A stretch of 64,000 nucleotides of DNA from Saccharibacillus soli (GTDB lineage Bacteria > Bacillota > Bacilli > Paenibacillales > Paenibacillaceae): contig NIOB01000002.1 of NCBI GenBank assembly GCA_002189105.1, positions 558,001-622,000 on the forward strand, written 5' to 3'. Shown in pieces: positions 47,144 through 56,691 of the stretch (the first letter of the stretch is position 1; each line of letters opens with the position of its first letter). The position numbers and the translations under genes were made by a program. The notes beneath the pieces were generated by a model. It saw only the letters and a list, made by a program, of their open reading frames with translations. It made no database searches and had not been told where the DNA came from.

Positions 47144-47224
47144 GAAAACACCCAATAAAAACCTCGTTTTTCCAAAGATTGGCCTTAAAACCGTAAAGTT
47201 GTGTGCGCTTGTGCGAAAATGGAC

Positions 47225-47253
47225 TTTACGGGGGTTAGCGACCAATGTATAAT
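47225..47253 (+). promoter_or_regulatory. Promoter of the main S-layer gene
   Basis: TTTACG (47225-47230), a 17-base spacer and a perfect TATAAT (47248-47253). The leader to the signal-peptide ATG would be about 210 bases. The 480 bases between the previous gene and the first possible start hold this promoter, two inverted repeats and no ORF. Confidence 0.7.
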
Positions 47254-47317
47254 ACGGAAAGCGGGATTGGGCAGCTATTGTCTTGCGCTTACTTATTTAT
47301 TCTCGTGGTTTTAAGTT

Positions 47318-47337
47318 TCTGTGATACCCGTCACAGA
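47318..47337. promoter_or_regulatory. TGTGA-N6-TCACA site in the S-layer leader
   Basis: tctgtga-tacccg-tcacaga (47318-47337) contains the exact CRP/FNR-family consensus TGTGA-N6-TCACA. Bacillus Fnr uses this sequence. It lies about 60 bases after the predicted start of transcription, so it would act as a roadblock repressor site or, as RNA, as a 7-bp hairpin. Confidence 0.55.
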
Positions 47338-47389
47338 CCTCATTTATACTTAAACCTGCTCAACTCTGGAAAGGGGGTGCAATCAGCTA

Positions 47390-47470
47390 ATGAGTAACAT
47401 GAGCGAATGCGAACCAATTACAGACAAAAAAAACACAGCAACACTCCAAGGAGGAGAAAAGAAGGTTATG
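47390..47470 (+). promoter_or_regulatory. Tandem in-frame translation starts of the S-layer gene
   Basis: AAAGGGGG serves an ATG at 47390, and a second site, AAGGAGG (47449-47455), serves the ATG at 47468. Both are in the same frame; the first adds 26 polar residues before the signal peptide. Middle-wall-protein genes of Brevibacillus have the same two-start layout. Confidence 0.75.
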
Positions 47471-50416
47471 AAGAAAATTGTATCCCTGGCCCTGTCCACG
47501 GCTATGGCGTTCTCGATGTTCGCTTCGGTAACTTCCGCAGCAACTCTGACTACGCAAGAGAAATACAACGCACTGGTTACTCAAGGTATCTTTGAAGGCT
47601 ACCCAGGTGGCGCTGCCAACCTGAACAAAGACGTGACTCGCGCGGAATTCGCAAAAGTTATCGCTCTGATGACTGGTCTGGATGTTACAGACAACAAAAC
47701 AATCACTTACTCCGATAAGAACTACAACACGGATTGGGCTTGGTACAGACCTTACGTGGAAGCCGTAACTAAAGCCGGCTACATGAAAGGAACAACAACT
47801 GGTACTAAAAAACTGTTCAACCCTAGCGGTAAAATCACAGTTGAAGAAATGGCAGCTACACTGGTACGTGCAGCTAAGCTGGAAGTTCCTACAACTGGAA
47901 TCAACAACAGCGCATCGGGTTGGGCTAAAGGCGAAGTACAAGCAGCAATCAACGCTGGTCTGGTAGAAAACATGGCTAACTTCAAAGCAGCAGGAACTCG
48001 TGCACTGCTGGTTGACACAGCTTATGCTTACCAAACTAAAGTTGTTAAGCCTGCCGTAACTTCTTACGACGTTCAAGACAACGGCGCAACTGTAGTGTTC
48101 ACGCTGGCTAACGGCGAGAAAGTAACAGTTAAGCCTACGACTGCTCTGCAGCCGAACGTTGCAACAACTGTAACTTTCAAATACGGTGAGTATGATTACA
48201 GCGAATCCGTAACTTGGAAAGTGACAAGTGCAACAGCTGCAACAGCAGCTGCAGCAACTAACCTCAAAGAAGTTGACGTAACGTTCAACGGTGAAGTTAC
48301 TGCGAACGCAGAAGACACTAGCAAGTACTCGATTCCTTCCCTGCCTTCCGATGCTATTGAGTCCGCTCAACTGCTGGAAAACAAAAACACAGTTCGTCTG
48401 ACACTGAAAAACGGTGTGAAATTCGTTAACCAAAACGACTACTCCGTAACAGTTACTGGCGTTACTGCTGGAACAACTACACTGCCAACAGCTACCCTGA
48501 AGTTCCGTCCTCTGGACAACGTACTGCCTACAGTACAAGCTGTTAAGGGTCTGGGCACAAAAGCAGTTAAAGTAACATTCTCTGAGCCAGTTGACGTTGT
48601 AAACTCCAATAACTTCCAAGTTAACGGTGTAGCATTCGTTGGTTCGGTAACTAAAGCAGGTAACGATCGTGAAGTGATTCTGCGCCCTTACACAGCATTC
48701 CCTGTAGGTACGCACACTCTGACTTCTTCGCTCGTAACTGACTATGCAGGTCTGAAATCGTTGAGCGCGACAAACGAATTCACAGTAGCTGTAGACACTG
48801 AAGGTCCTACAGTAACTGAAGTTCAAGCAACGCTTGAAAGAGCAGTTGTAACATTCAACGAAGACATCGACCCTAACACAGTAGCAAGAACTGACTTCTA
48901 CTGGGTATCCGGAACGACTAACCACTACGCTGATAGCGTAAAACAACTTTCCGGTAACAAGTTCGAGCTGACTTTCGGCACGAACAACAGTGCTGACCGT
49001 CTGCCAGCAGCCGCTACTACTCTGTTCGTTGACAGCGTAAGCGACTACTCGGGTAACGCAAACACAGTGAAACAATTCACTGTAAATGCAACCGTTGACC
49101 AAACTCGTCCAGTTGTAACTGACGTGAAGTTCAACGCTAACGGTGCAAACCGTGACACCCTGGCTGTTAAATTCAGCAAAAAAGTAAGACAACCTGCTGC
49201 AAGCAGCTTCGTAATCACGAACGCAAGTGGCAAAGTTCAACCAGTTGAAAGCATCAGCCTTGATGCTACAGGCATGATTGCAACGGTTAACTTCGTAACC
49301 ACTAACCTGGATTCCGGTTCGTACACACTGAACATCTCTGGTGTTCGTGACAACACGCTGCTGGAAAACGTGCTTGAGCCGTACAAGACTACCTTCTCGG
49401 TAGGCGACACTACAGCTCCAACTGTTTCGGGTCAAGTGTATGGCGTGAACGCTGCTAACACTAACAGCACAATCACGATCTCGTTCAGCGAAGCTATGGA
49501 TCCTACAACGCTGTCCGATACTAACAACTACCTGCTGACACTCGGCAACAATGGTGGACAAGTTCGTCTGCCTAACACGTCGAACATCCGCATCGCTAAC
49601 GACTACAAGTCGGTCGTTATCACGCTGCCTTCGACAATCAACAACCAAGCAGCACGCGTAGGTAGAGTACCTGCAACACCAGCTGCTAACACAACTTATG
49701 TTACAGCTATCACCCTGATTGGCCTGGAAGATGCAGGTGACAACCTGATCGTAGGCGCTGGTACAGCTCTGCCAATCGAAGCTGATGCTACGGCTTCCAT
49801 CACTGGCGTTAAGCAAACTAGCGAAACTACGCTTGAAGTTACCTTCAACCAAGCAATCGAAAATGCTTCGACTGGTGCATTTGCAGTCAACGGAGCAACG
49901 GTTAGCGGAGTTAGCGTCAGCGGTAACAAAGTAACCCTGACAACTAACGATCTGGGAACTAACGCAAGTGCGGTAACAGTTAACGTAGCTGATGCTACTC
50001 GTATCCAAACTGTTTCCGGCGTAGCCGCAGTTGCAAGCCCTGCTGCAGTAGCTGCAGTAGACGCAGTTGCTCCTAAGGTTCCTTCGACAGTAACTAGCCT
50101 GGTTTACAACGCTAACGGCATCCAACTTCCGTTCTCGGAAGAGCTTGACAACACAGGCAACAACGGAACTCGCATTGCTGACGACCTGATCGTTATCGAT
50201 ACAGTATCCGGCGACCGCGTATCTCCAGAGAAATACGGCACTTCGATCGTTACAGTTAACGGTGTTTCTTATGTAAACATCAAGCTGGATCCGAGCGTAA
50301 CTGCTCGTCAATTCTCCGTAGCGGTTCGTGATAAAGCCGTTTACCTGAAAGACCTGAAAGGCAACGTTGCAGCGGCTCAAGGGCCATTCGTAACTCGCGC
50401 TTTCTCCGCTCAATAA
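47468..50416 (+). CDS. Probable main S-layer protein, SLH domains at the N-terminus
   Basis: 982 aa from ATG 47468. The signal peptide MKKIVSLALSTAMAF is cleaved near VTSAA. Three SLH domains follow (about residues 28-195; motifs TRAEFAKVIALM, VEEMAATLVRAA, TRALLVDTA). The rest is a chain of Ig-like modules with repeated (T/V)(T/V)F(N/S)E.(I/V/M)D phrases, ending in VRDKAVYLKDLKGN. The codon set is extreme: no TTA, CTA or TCA and a strong preference for gtt, act, gct and aac, unlike the SLH genes around it, as expected for the most abundant cell protein. It has a long leader, two start sites, a strong promoter and a strong terminator. An in-frame ATG at 47390 would extend it by 26 residues. 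Confidence 0.9.
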   Translation: MKKIVSLALSTAMAFSMFASVTSAATLTTQEKYNALVTQGIFEGYPGGAANLNKDVTRAEFAKVIALMTGLDVTDNKTITYSDKNYNTDWAWYRPYVEAVTKAGYMKGTTTGTKKLFNPSGKITVEEMAATLVRAAKLEVPTTGINNSASGWAKGEVQAAINAGLVENMANFKAAGTRALLVDTAYAYQTKVVKPAVTSYDVQDNGATVVFTLANGEKVTVKPTTALQPNVATTVTFKYGEYDYSESVTWKVTSATAATAAAATNLKEVDVTFNGEVTANAEDTSKYSIPSLPSDAIESAQLLENKNTVRLTLKNGVKFVNQNDYSVTVTGVTAGTTTLPTATLKFRPLDNVLPTVQAVKGLGTKAVKVTFSEPVDVVNSNNFQVNGVAFVGSVTKAGNDREVILRPYTAFPVGTHTLTSSLVTDYAGLKSLSATNEFTVAVDTEGPTVTEVQATLERAVVTFNEDIDPNTVARTDFYWVSGTTNHYADSVKQLSGNKFELTFGTNNSADRLPAAATTLFVDSVSDYSGNANTVKQFTVNATVDQTRPVVTDVKFNANGANRDTLAVKFSKKVRQPAASSFVITNASGKVQPVESISLDATGMIATVNFVTTNLDSGSYTLNISGVRDNTLLENVLEPYKTTFSVGDTTAPTVSGQVYGVNAANTNSTITISFSEAMDPTTLSDTNNYLLTLGNNGGQVRLPNTSNIRIANDYKSVVITLPSTINNQAARVGRVPATPAANTTYVTAITLIGLEDAGDNLIVGAGTALPIEADATASITGVKQTSETTLEVTFNQAIENASTGAFAVNGATVSGVSVSGNKVTLTTNDLGTNASAVTVNVADATRIQTVSGVAAVASPAAVAAVDAVAPKVPSTVTSLVYNANGIQLPFSEELDNTGNNGTRIADDLIVIDTVSGDRVSPEKYGTSIVTVNGVSYVNIKLDPSVTARQFSVAVRDKAVYLKDLKGNVAAAQGPFVTRAFSAQ

Positions 50417-50434
50417 TCTTTACCTTCTTTAGAA

Positions 50435-50467
50435 AAGAACCCCGGGACGCCGGGGTTCTTTTTTTGT
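50435..50467 (+). terminator. Terminator of the S-layer gene
   Basis: agaaccccg and cggggttct form a perfect stem followed by seven or more T. Confidence 0.95.
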
Positions 50468-50472
50468 TTCAT

Positions 50473-50501
50473 TTGACACCCTCCGTCCAATCAGTTACCA
50501 T
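50473..50501 (+). promoter_or_regulatory. Promoter of metK
   Basis: A perfect TTGACA (50473-50478), a 17-base spacer and TACCAT (50496-50501), beginning right after the S-layer terminator. Confidence 0.65.
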
Positions 50502-50525
50502 TACAGACGAGGATGGAATCACTAG

Positions 50526-50554
50526 CCTTTTCCCTTCAGGAAAAGGTTCGTTTT
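50526..50554 (+). terminator. Leader hairpin before metK, possible attenuator
   Basis: ccttttcc (50526-50533) pairs perfectly with ggaaaagg (50539-50546), followed by TTCGTTTT. It lies between promoter and gene, so it could be an attenuator. The leader (about 95 bases) is too short for an S-box and has none of its motifs. Confidence 0.5.
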
Positions 50555-50601
50555 ATGTATATGGGAAATTTTTATTGTGAAACATAGGGAGGTACGCGCT
50601 T

Positions 50602-51804
50602 ATGTCTCTTCAAGGACGGCGTTTGTTTACATCTGAATCCGTGACGGAAGGTCATCCGGATAAGATCTGCGATCAGATCTCCGATGCGGTATTGGATGCT
50701 TTTCTGGCTAACGATCCGAATGCACGTGTAGCGTGCGAAGTATCGGTAGCTACAGGGCTGGTTCTGGTAATCGGTGAGATCAGTACGAAGTCGGAGTACG
50801 TAGATATTCCTTCGATTGTGCGTCAGACGATTAAGGACATCGGCTATACCCGTGCCAAGTACGGGTTTGATTACAATACATGCGCAGTGCTGACGTCGCT
50901 GAATGAGCAGTCGGCAGACATCGCGCAGGGGGTCAATGCGGCTCTGGAGACTCGTGATCCTGAGCAGATGAAGCTTGAGACGGAAAACATCGGAGCTGGC
51001 GACCAGGGACTCATGTTCGGCTTTGCGTCGAATGAGACGCCAGAATTGATGCCTCTTCCCATCGCGCTGTCGCACCGCATTGCCCGTCGCCTGGCGGAAG
51101 TACGCAAAGACGGCACGCTGGATTATCTGCGTCCAGACGGCAAGACTCAAGTTACCATCGAATATGATGGAGACAAGCCAGTTCGTGTAGATACGATTGT
51201 TGTATCGACGCAGCATGCCGAAGAAATCACACTGGAGCAGATTCAGCGCGACATCAAGGAACATGTGATTCTGCACGTGGTCCCAGCTGAACTGCTGGAT
51301 GATGAGACCAAATATTTCATCAATCCTACGGGCCGCTTCGTGATTGGGGGCCCTCAAGGGGATGCGGGCCTGACTGGGCGCAAGATCATTGTAGATACGT
51401 ACGGTGGTTATGCTCGTCATGGCGGCGGAGCTTTTTCGGGCAAAGATCCAACGAAAGTGGACCGTTCGGCAGCGTATGCGGCACGCTATGTAGCGAAGAA
51501 TCTGGTAGCGGCTGGCTTGGCCGATAAATGCGAGATTCAACTGGCGTATGCGATTGGGGTAGCCAATCCGGTATCGATTAGTGTCGATACTTACGGTACA
51601 GGCAAAGTGAGTGAGGAGACGCTGGTTAAGCTGGTTCGAGATCACTTCGATCTGCGTCCAACCGGAATTATTCGCATGCTGGATCTGCGCCGCCCGATCT
51701 ATAAGCAGACTGCTGCCTATGGTCATTTCGGTCGTACCGATCTGGATCTGCCATGGGAACGCACAGACAAAGCCGAAGAGTTGAAAGCTGAGGCAGGTCT
51801 GTAA
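50602..51804 (+). CDS. metK: S-adenosylmethionine synthetase
   Basis: Makes SAM from methionine and ATP. 400 aa, the standard length. [30 protein letters not shown] (the ATP loop) and [18 protein letters not shown] are diagnostic. TAGGGAGGTACG precedes the ATG. It is a single gene between two large surface-protein genes, with its own promoter and terminator. Confidence 0.97.
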   Translation: MSLQGRRLFTSESVTEGHPDKICDQISDAVLDAFLANDPNARVACEVSVATGLVLVIGEISTKSEYVDIPSIVRQTIKDIGYTRAKYGFDYNTCAVLTSLNEQSADIAQGVNAALETRDPEQMKLETENIGAGDQGLMFGFASNETPELMPLPIALSHRIARRLAEVRKDGTLDYLRPDGKTQVTIEYDGDKPVRVDTIVVSTQHAEEITLEQIQRDIKEHVILHVVPAELLDDETKYFINPTGRFVIGGPQGDAGLTGRKIIVDTYGGYARHGGGAFSGKDPTKVDRSAAYAARYVAKNLVAAGLADKCEIQLAYAIGVANPVSISVDTYGTGKVSEETLVKLVRDHFDLRPTGIIRMLDLRRPIYKQTAAYGHFGRTDLDLPWERTDKAEELKAEAGL

Positions 51805-51830
51805 GGCTTAAACTTCATCGCAACAAATAG

Positions 51831-51860
51831 GCTCGGCCGCTTAGGCGGTCGGGTCTTTTT
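51831..51860 (+). terminator. Terminator after metK
   Basis: ctcggccgc pairs, with G-T pairs, with gcggtcggg around TTAG, followed by TCTTTTT. Confidence 0.85.
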
Positions 51861-51996
51861 ATCGTCCTTTTCTGACTGTTCACCTAATTTTTCCTGCTTC
51901 TTAACCGATATAAATAGAGATTAGTTATCGCTCAATGACTTTAAATGCTGATCGTTTAGGCAATTGTTGGGCAAGTAGAGGGGAGACTGGACGAAC

Positions 51997-54900
51997 ATGA
52001 AGAAACGAATGGCCGTCGCAGTGGTCGGCACGATGCTGGTTAATCTGCTGACGCCTGGAGTCTGGGGACAAGGGGAATACGAAGGGAAAATCTACGCAGC
52101 GGCTGCTGAAGCATCGGCAGTTGTCCAGAGTTATTCTCCAGCTAACAAGTCACAGGGCGTATCCCTCACACCGGGGCTGTCGCTTACTTTTGACCGCGCG
52201 GTGGAGAAGACAGGAACGGATGCAGCCAAAGGGTTTACGATCAAACGTCAAAATGATAATCAAACCGTGCTTAATGTGCCCATGAGCAAGACGGAGATTT
52301 CTTCCGATGGTCTGCGCGTTACTTTGCTCACGGGTAGTCTGCCGCTCGATGCCAATACAAGCTATTACGTGTTGGCGGATAGCGGGACACTGTCACCCGT
52401 TCTAACAGGAGCGGAAACGACCGATGGGGTAACGGCCAAGGCATGGGCAGGAATCAGCAGCGCACTCGTATGGTCATTCAAGACGGGGGCTGCCGCAGAT
52501 ATAACGCCACCTACTCTGGTGAGCAGCTCGCCGATTAATGCTTCGGTGGGAATCAAACCGGATGCTCCGCTGGGACTATCCTTCAGCGAGGCCGTAGCCG
52601 CAGCCGAAGGTTCGATTATCATCTATGAAGCAGACACGATGACCAAAGACAGTGCAGGCGCCATGAAGCTCTCCGTGCTGTCTGATGAGGTGACGGGACT
52701 GGGCACTTCGAGTGTGAAGATCACACCCAAGGCTGCCAGTGGACATGTATTGAAAGCCGGTACGCGATATGGTGTACATGTCGATGCGGGAGTATTTGCC
52801 GATCTGGGAGGCCTGCCCTACAACACGGCCATCGATTGGACGTTTACCACAGAAACACTTAACAATGTGCCACCAACGGTCGCAGCGTTCAGTCCGCAGG
52901 CAGGTCTGGCCGGTGCGTCGACGACAGGCGCATTGAAGATTACTTTCTCGGAAAAAGTGGCCCCTAAGGCAGGCACCTTGTATATCTATGAGTTAAATAC
53001 GAGCAAGCAGGTGGCTGCGCTTCCGGTAACGAATGCCGTTATGGATGCTTCGGGTACGACAGCTTCGCTGAATTACTCTGGGTTGTCCCGGTCAACGCCT
53101 TATTATGTCCTGATCGACGCGGGGAGCTTCCTTGATGTGGATGGAACAGCCTTCGCCGGGATTCAGGCTGCACGTACCTGGACGTTTACGACGACTGGGG
53201 ATGCCCTGTCTCTGTCCGGGCTGACTCCAGCTTCCGGGACCACAGGAGTCGCCGCCGGAAGTCCACTTCAATTGACCTTTAGCCGAGTGGTGTATCCCAA
53301 TACGGGGGGAACCGTCACGATCACCCGCAATGATGGTCTGGTGGATAGCTTTGCAATCAATTCGGCACAGGTTGTAGGGGGCGGAACGAATACCTTGACA
53401 GTCACTCCCAAGACACCATTAGCTGTAGGCTATACGTATACAGTAACTCTGAGCAGCGGGGCATTGGCGGATTCGGAAGGCAATAACTTCCCTACGACAT
53501 CTTCCGCTTTAAACTGGTCGTTCTCCACAATTGTCGATACGTCATTGATTCAGGTCGCTTCATTAACCCCTGCCGATCGCAGCACAGGCGTTGCGACCGA
53601 TTCAGAGATTCGCGTTCGTTTTAATCGCAGTGTCTCGATCTCGGATGCTGCTGGCATCACGCTGAATCGCAGCGGCGGTTCCAAGGTAACGGCAGCAGCC
53701 AAAGTCAGCCCTACCAACAACCGGGATATCGTCATTACGCCTGCGGCTGCATTGAGCGGTGATACGGCTTATTATGTAGACATCGCCAACGGAGCTGTGG
53801 TGGATCTCTCCAATCCAGGGATTCGTTTCTCGGGATTGTCTGGTTCGGCACTCTGGAGTTTCCGTACAGCAGCCATCGATAAGTCCGTTCCGACTATTCA
53901 AAGCGCCGTCATGAATGGAACTACGACGATTCGACTCACTTACAACAAGCTGCTGAATACTACCTATACGCCGCTGATTACCAGCTACAAAGTAACCGTC
54001 AACGGAGACGTACGAGTTCCAAGCTCGGCATCCATCTCTGGCGATAGTGTCTATTTGACGCTGGATACAGGCGTAGCGGTTGGGCAGGATGTCAAAGTAA
54101 CCTATGATCCAGGGACACGTCCGGTACAGGATGCTTCCGGCAACCAGGCTGCTGCGTTAGCTGCCTATGCTGTAACCAATGGTCTCGATACTGCGCTGCC
54201 TAAGCCGCGCGAGGGAACGGTATACACAAATAGTGTCACGCTGGTTTTCCCAAATGGCCTGCAAGGTGTCAATCCGACTTCAAACGGAGCCAATCAGTTC
54301 AAGGTAACGGCGGATGGCAATCCGATCACAGTGAGCAGCTATTCAACCGGCGGGCCGGTGCTGTATCTGACGCTGGCTTCAGCAGTTCCTTCCGGGGCAG
54401 CAGTCAAAGTAAACTACGATTCAGGCACAAACTTGCTGCGTGATGCGTCGAACCAGATCGTTGCGGGCTTTACCGATTTTAGCGTTCGCAATCTGCTGGA
54501 TTCCCGTCCTCCTCAGTTTGTCTCGGCATCGCTGGGGGACAAGACACTGACGATGACGTATGATGAGCCTCTGGCGACGAATAATTTGCCAGCGAACAGT
54601 CAATTTTCCGTACTGTCGTATGGGGCGCCTGTGTACGTCACCGGAGTCAAGGTAGACGGTGAAAAAGTTATCCTGAGTCTGGCTTCGGCACTGATCGCGG
54701 ATGGCAACGTAAACCTCTCGTACGTTCCGGGTGCCCTGCGTCTGACCGACTTGAACGGCAATGCAGCGCCCACACTAAATCTGGTGCCGGTAGGTGCGGC
54801 TTCCGGAGCCAGCGGAATCAGCTCGGCTACCGTCCAGAATACGCAGCTTCAAGTCACCTTTACCACAGCGCTGTCGGCGCTTACGGATTCCGGCTATGCC

Positions 54901-56424
54901 CAGTTTATTGTATTGGCCAACGGAGCTTCCGTACCTGTCACAGCAGCGGCGGCAAGTGGAAGCACATTGACGCTTACGCTGGGTACCAGTGTACCTGCGG
55001 GACAGACGGTACAATTAAGTTACGCACCTTCGCCTTCCGGTAAAGACGCCATCAAGAGCGCATCCGGATCTGCGATTCCTTCATTTACCAAGATTGCGGT
55101 CAAGAACCTGGGTGGAACCGTAACGCCAACGACGCCGGGGACACCAGCAGGAGATAGCGGTATACTGGCTCAAGAAGTGTTCGGCAAAAAAATGCTGATT
55201 CTCGATCCGAAAAATGCGGCATCCACCACGGATCTGTCTGCGTATAATTCGGCTACCCATCTCTACAAGATTGACGGAGGAGCGCTGAAAACAGCACTGA
55301 CCCAAGCAGCTGCTCAGGCGGATCTGAATGGCGCGGTAGTCTTCCAGGTACCAGATACCGATGCTTCGGCCAAAGTTAGCGTGCCGGTCGCGGTTCTCCA
55401 GACCGCCTATACCAGCAGTCCAAAAGGTTCCTTCGCCGTACGTTATAAGGATATGATGTTTGAACTTCCGCTCAAGGAAGCTGCTGCGATGAACAAAGGC
55501 ATCACCGACCAGACCGGCTTGGTGATCCAGCTTGAGGCTGTGCCGGATTCGGCGGCTTCAAGACTTCGCGTTCAGGCCGGAAACAGCGGAGCTTCCCCGA
55601 TTACGTCATCGCTGGCCGATTACCGGTTCAAGCTGACGGACACATCGTTCTTCGCGGGAGATGCAGATGCGACGGTCAAGGGCATTTATCGTTTGAAATA
55701 CAACCTCACGACGCCGGTAAGCCGCACGGCGGTTGTGACGTTCCCGTCCAATGCCGAACGCCCATCTTTTGTGCCAACTTATGTCTTGGAGCAGGATAAG
55801 GGCATGGTGCTGAGCGGGACGATGGATCACAGTCAGATTCTGCTTCCGGTGACTTCTACACTGTCCTTCCAGGATGTAGAGAATCATTGGGCAAAGGATA
55901 CGATCAATGAACTGGCAGCCAAATATATTTTGGATGCCAACACGAGTACCGTATTCCAACCGAACCAGTCGATTACACGCATGGAATTTGCCAACATGCT
56001 CTATCGTGGACTTGGACTGGCAGGCGATACGGCAGCCGCGATGCAGTTTAGCGACCTGACCCGCAGCGGCAAAAATGTGGATGGCGTGGGTGCAGCGGTC
56101 AAAGCCGGTATTATTACGGGCTACACGGATGGCACATTCCGTCCAGATAATCCGATTACGCGTGAAGAGATGGCGATCATGATGGTACGTGCGCTCCATG
56201 CCGCAGGTGCAGACATTACACTGAGCAGCAGTGCCAATCAAGTCTTGTCTCCTTTCAAGGATCGGACCAAAATCAAATATACCGATGAGGCGGCAAAAGC
56301 CGTGCAGGCGGGCATCATTCAAGGGGGCAGCGGCGGTCGATTCAACCCGCAGGGCAGCGCAACGCGTGCTGAAGCTGCAGTGATGTTGAAGCGTGTTCTG
56401 CAAAAAGCCGGTTACCTGAACTAA
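51997..56424 (+). CDS. Large SLH-anchored surface protein with SbsA-type Ig-like and SwmB-like modules
   Basis: 1475 aa. A signal peptide (first about 35 residues) is followed by five Big_5/SbsA-type Ig-like modules of about 110 residues (PxxGxxxVxxxxxLxLTFxxxV openings near 45, 170, 285, 400 and 520). About four SwmB-like modules follow (VTYDPGT..VQDASGN phrases, about 630-1035), then a unique region. Three C-terminal SLH domains (about 1285-1470; TRMEFANMLYRGL, TREEMAIMMVRAL, TRAEAAVMLKRVL) include the GYTDGTFRPDNPITREE type motif. GAGGGGAGAC precedes the ATG. Role: a wall-attached adhesin or second S-layer component; the ligand is unknown. Confidence 0.88.
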   Translation: MKKRMAVAVVGTMLVNLLTPGVWGQGEYEGKIYAAAAEASAVVQSYSPANKSQGVSLTPGLSLTFDRAVEKTGTDAAKGFTIKRQNDNQTVLNVPMSKTEISSDGLRVTLLTGSLPLDANTSYYVLADSGTLSPVLTGAETTDGVTAKAWAGISSALVWSFKTGAAADITPPTLVSSSPINASVGIKPDAPLGLSFSEAVAAAEGSIIIYEADTMTKDSAGAMKLSVLSDEVTGLGTSSVKITPKAASGHVLKAGTRYGVHVDAGVFADLGGLPYNTAIDWTFTTETLNNVPPTVAAFSPQAGLAGASTTGALKITFSEKVAPKAGTLYIYELNTSKQVAALPVTNAVMDASGTTASLNYSGLSRSTPYYVLIDAGSFLDVDGTAFAGIQAARTWTFTTTGDALSLSGLTPASGTTGVAAGSPLQLTFSRVVYPNTGGTVTITRNDGLVDSFAINSAQVVGGGTNTLTVTPKTPLAVGYTYTVTLSSGALADSEGNNFPTTSSALNWSFSTIVDTSLIQVASLTPADRSTGVATDSEIRVRFNRSVSISDAAGITLNRSGGSKVTAAAKVSPTNNRDIVITPAAALSGDTAYYVDIANGAVVDLSNPGIRFSGLSGSALWSFRTAAIDKSVPTIQSAVMNGTTTIRLTYNKLLNTTYTPLITSYKVTVNGDVRVPSSASISGDSVYLTLDTGVAVGQDVKVTYDPGTRPVQDASGNQAAALAAYAVTNGLDTALPKPREGTVYTNSVTLVFPNGLQGVNPTSNGANQFKVTADGNPITVSSYSTGGPVLYLTLASAVPSGAAVKVNYDSGTNLLRDASNQIVAGFTDFSVRNLLDSRPPQFVSASLGDKTLTMTYDEPLATNNLPANSQFSVLSYGAPVYVTGVKVDGEKVILSLASALIADGNVNLSYVPGALRLTDLNGNAAPTLNLVPVGAASGASGISSATVQNTQLQVTFTTALSALTDSGYAQFIVLANGASVPVTAAAASGSTLTLTLGTSVPAGQTVQLSYAPSPSGKDAIKSASGSAIPSFTKIAVKNLGGTVTPTTPGTPAGDSGILAQEVFGKKMLILDPKNAASTTDLSAYNSATHLYKIDGGALKTALTQAAAQADLNGAVVFQVPDTDASAKVSVPVAVLQTAYTSSPKGSFAVRYKDMMFELPLKEAAAMNKGITDQTGLVIQLEAVPDSAASRLRVQAGNSGASPITSSLADYRFKLTDTSFFAGDADATVKGIYRLKYNLTTPVSRTAVVTFPSNAERPSFVPTYVLEQDKGMVLSGTMDHSQILLPVTSTLSFQDVENHWAKDTINELAAKYILDANTSTVFQPNQSITRMEFANMLYRGLGLAGDTAAAMQFSDLTRSGKNVDGVGAAVKAGIITGYTDGTFRPDNPITREEMAIMMVRALHAAGADITLSSSANQVLSPFKDRTKIKYTDEAAKAVQAGIIQGGSGGRFNPQGSATRAEAAVMLKRVLQKAGYLN

Positions 56425-56469
56425 GTTGAACCTGCACAAACGCGTTTGAACCTCCTAAACATCAAGACG

Positions 56470-56514
56470 AAAACGGTCATTTTTTCAAACAATTTGAAGA
56501 GATGACCGTTTTTC
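56470..56514 (+). terminator. Terminator after the 1475-aa SLH gene
   Basis: aaacggtcat (56471-56480) and atgaccgttt (56502-56511) enclose an inner ttcaaa/tttgaa hairpin; TTTTT follows. The 267 bases before the next gene hold no ORF; TACAAT at 56606 is a possible -10. Confidence 0.85.
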
Positions 56515-56691
56515 TCTTTTCATTTTCCCAAAGTGGGGTAGAATGGTTAGTTGTGATTGTTTTTTACCGAATTTGCAGTAACTTTTGCGTGCCGTTTCAG
56601 TCTATTACAATAGTGGCGTATATCGGCTTGCTGCAAGACAGTCATACATACGCGAACGAATCTGTACAGATAGGGAGCGAAACTAAACATC

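Noticed and set aside
47387-50413. A 1008-codon open frame on the minus strand over the S-layer gene
   Set aside because: It is the exact codon-by-codon complement of the real gene, open only because TTA, CTA and TCA are not used. It has Cys/Arg/Ser-rich nonsense composition and no ribosome site.
50468-50601. Possible S-box before metK
   Set aside because: The leader is too short and lacks the conserved S-box stems; only a single hairpin is present.
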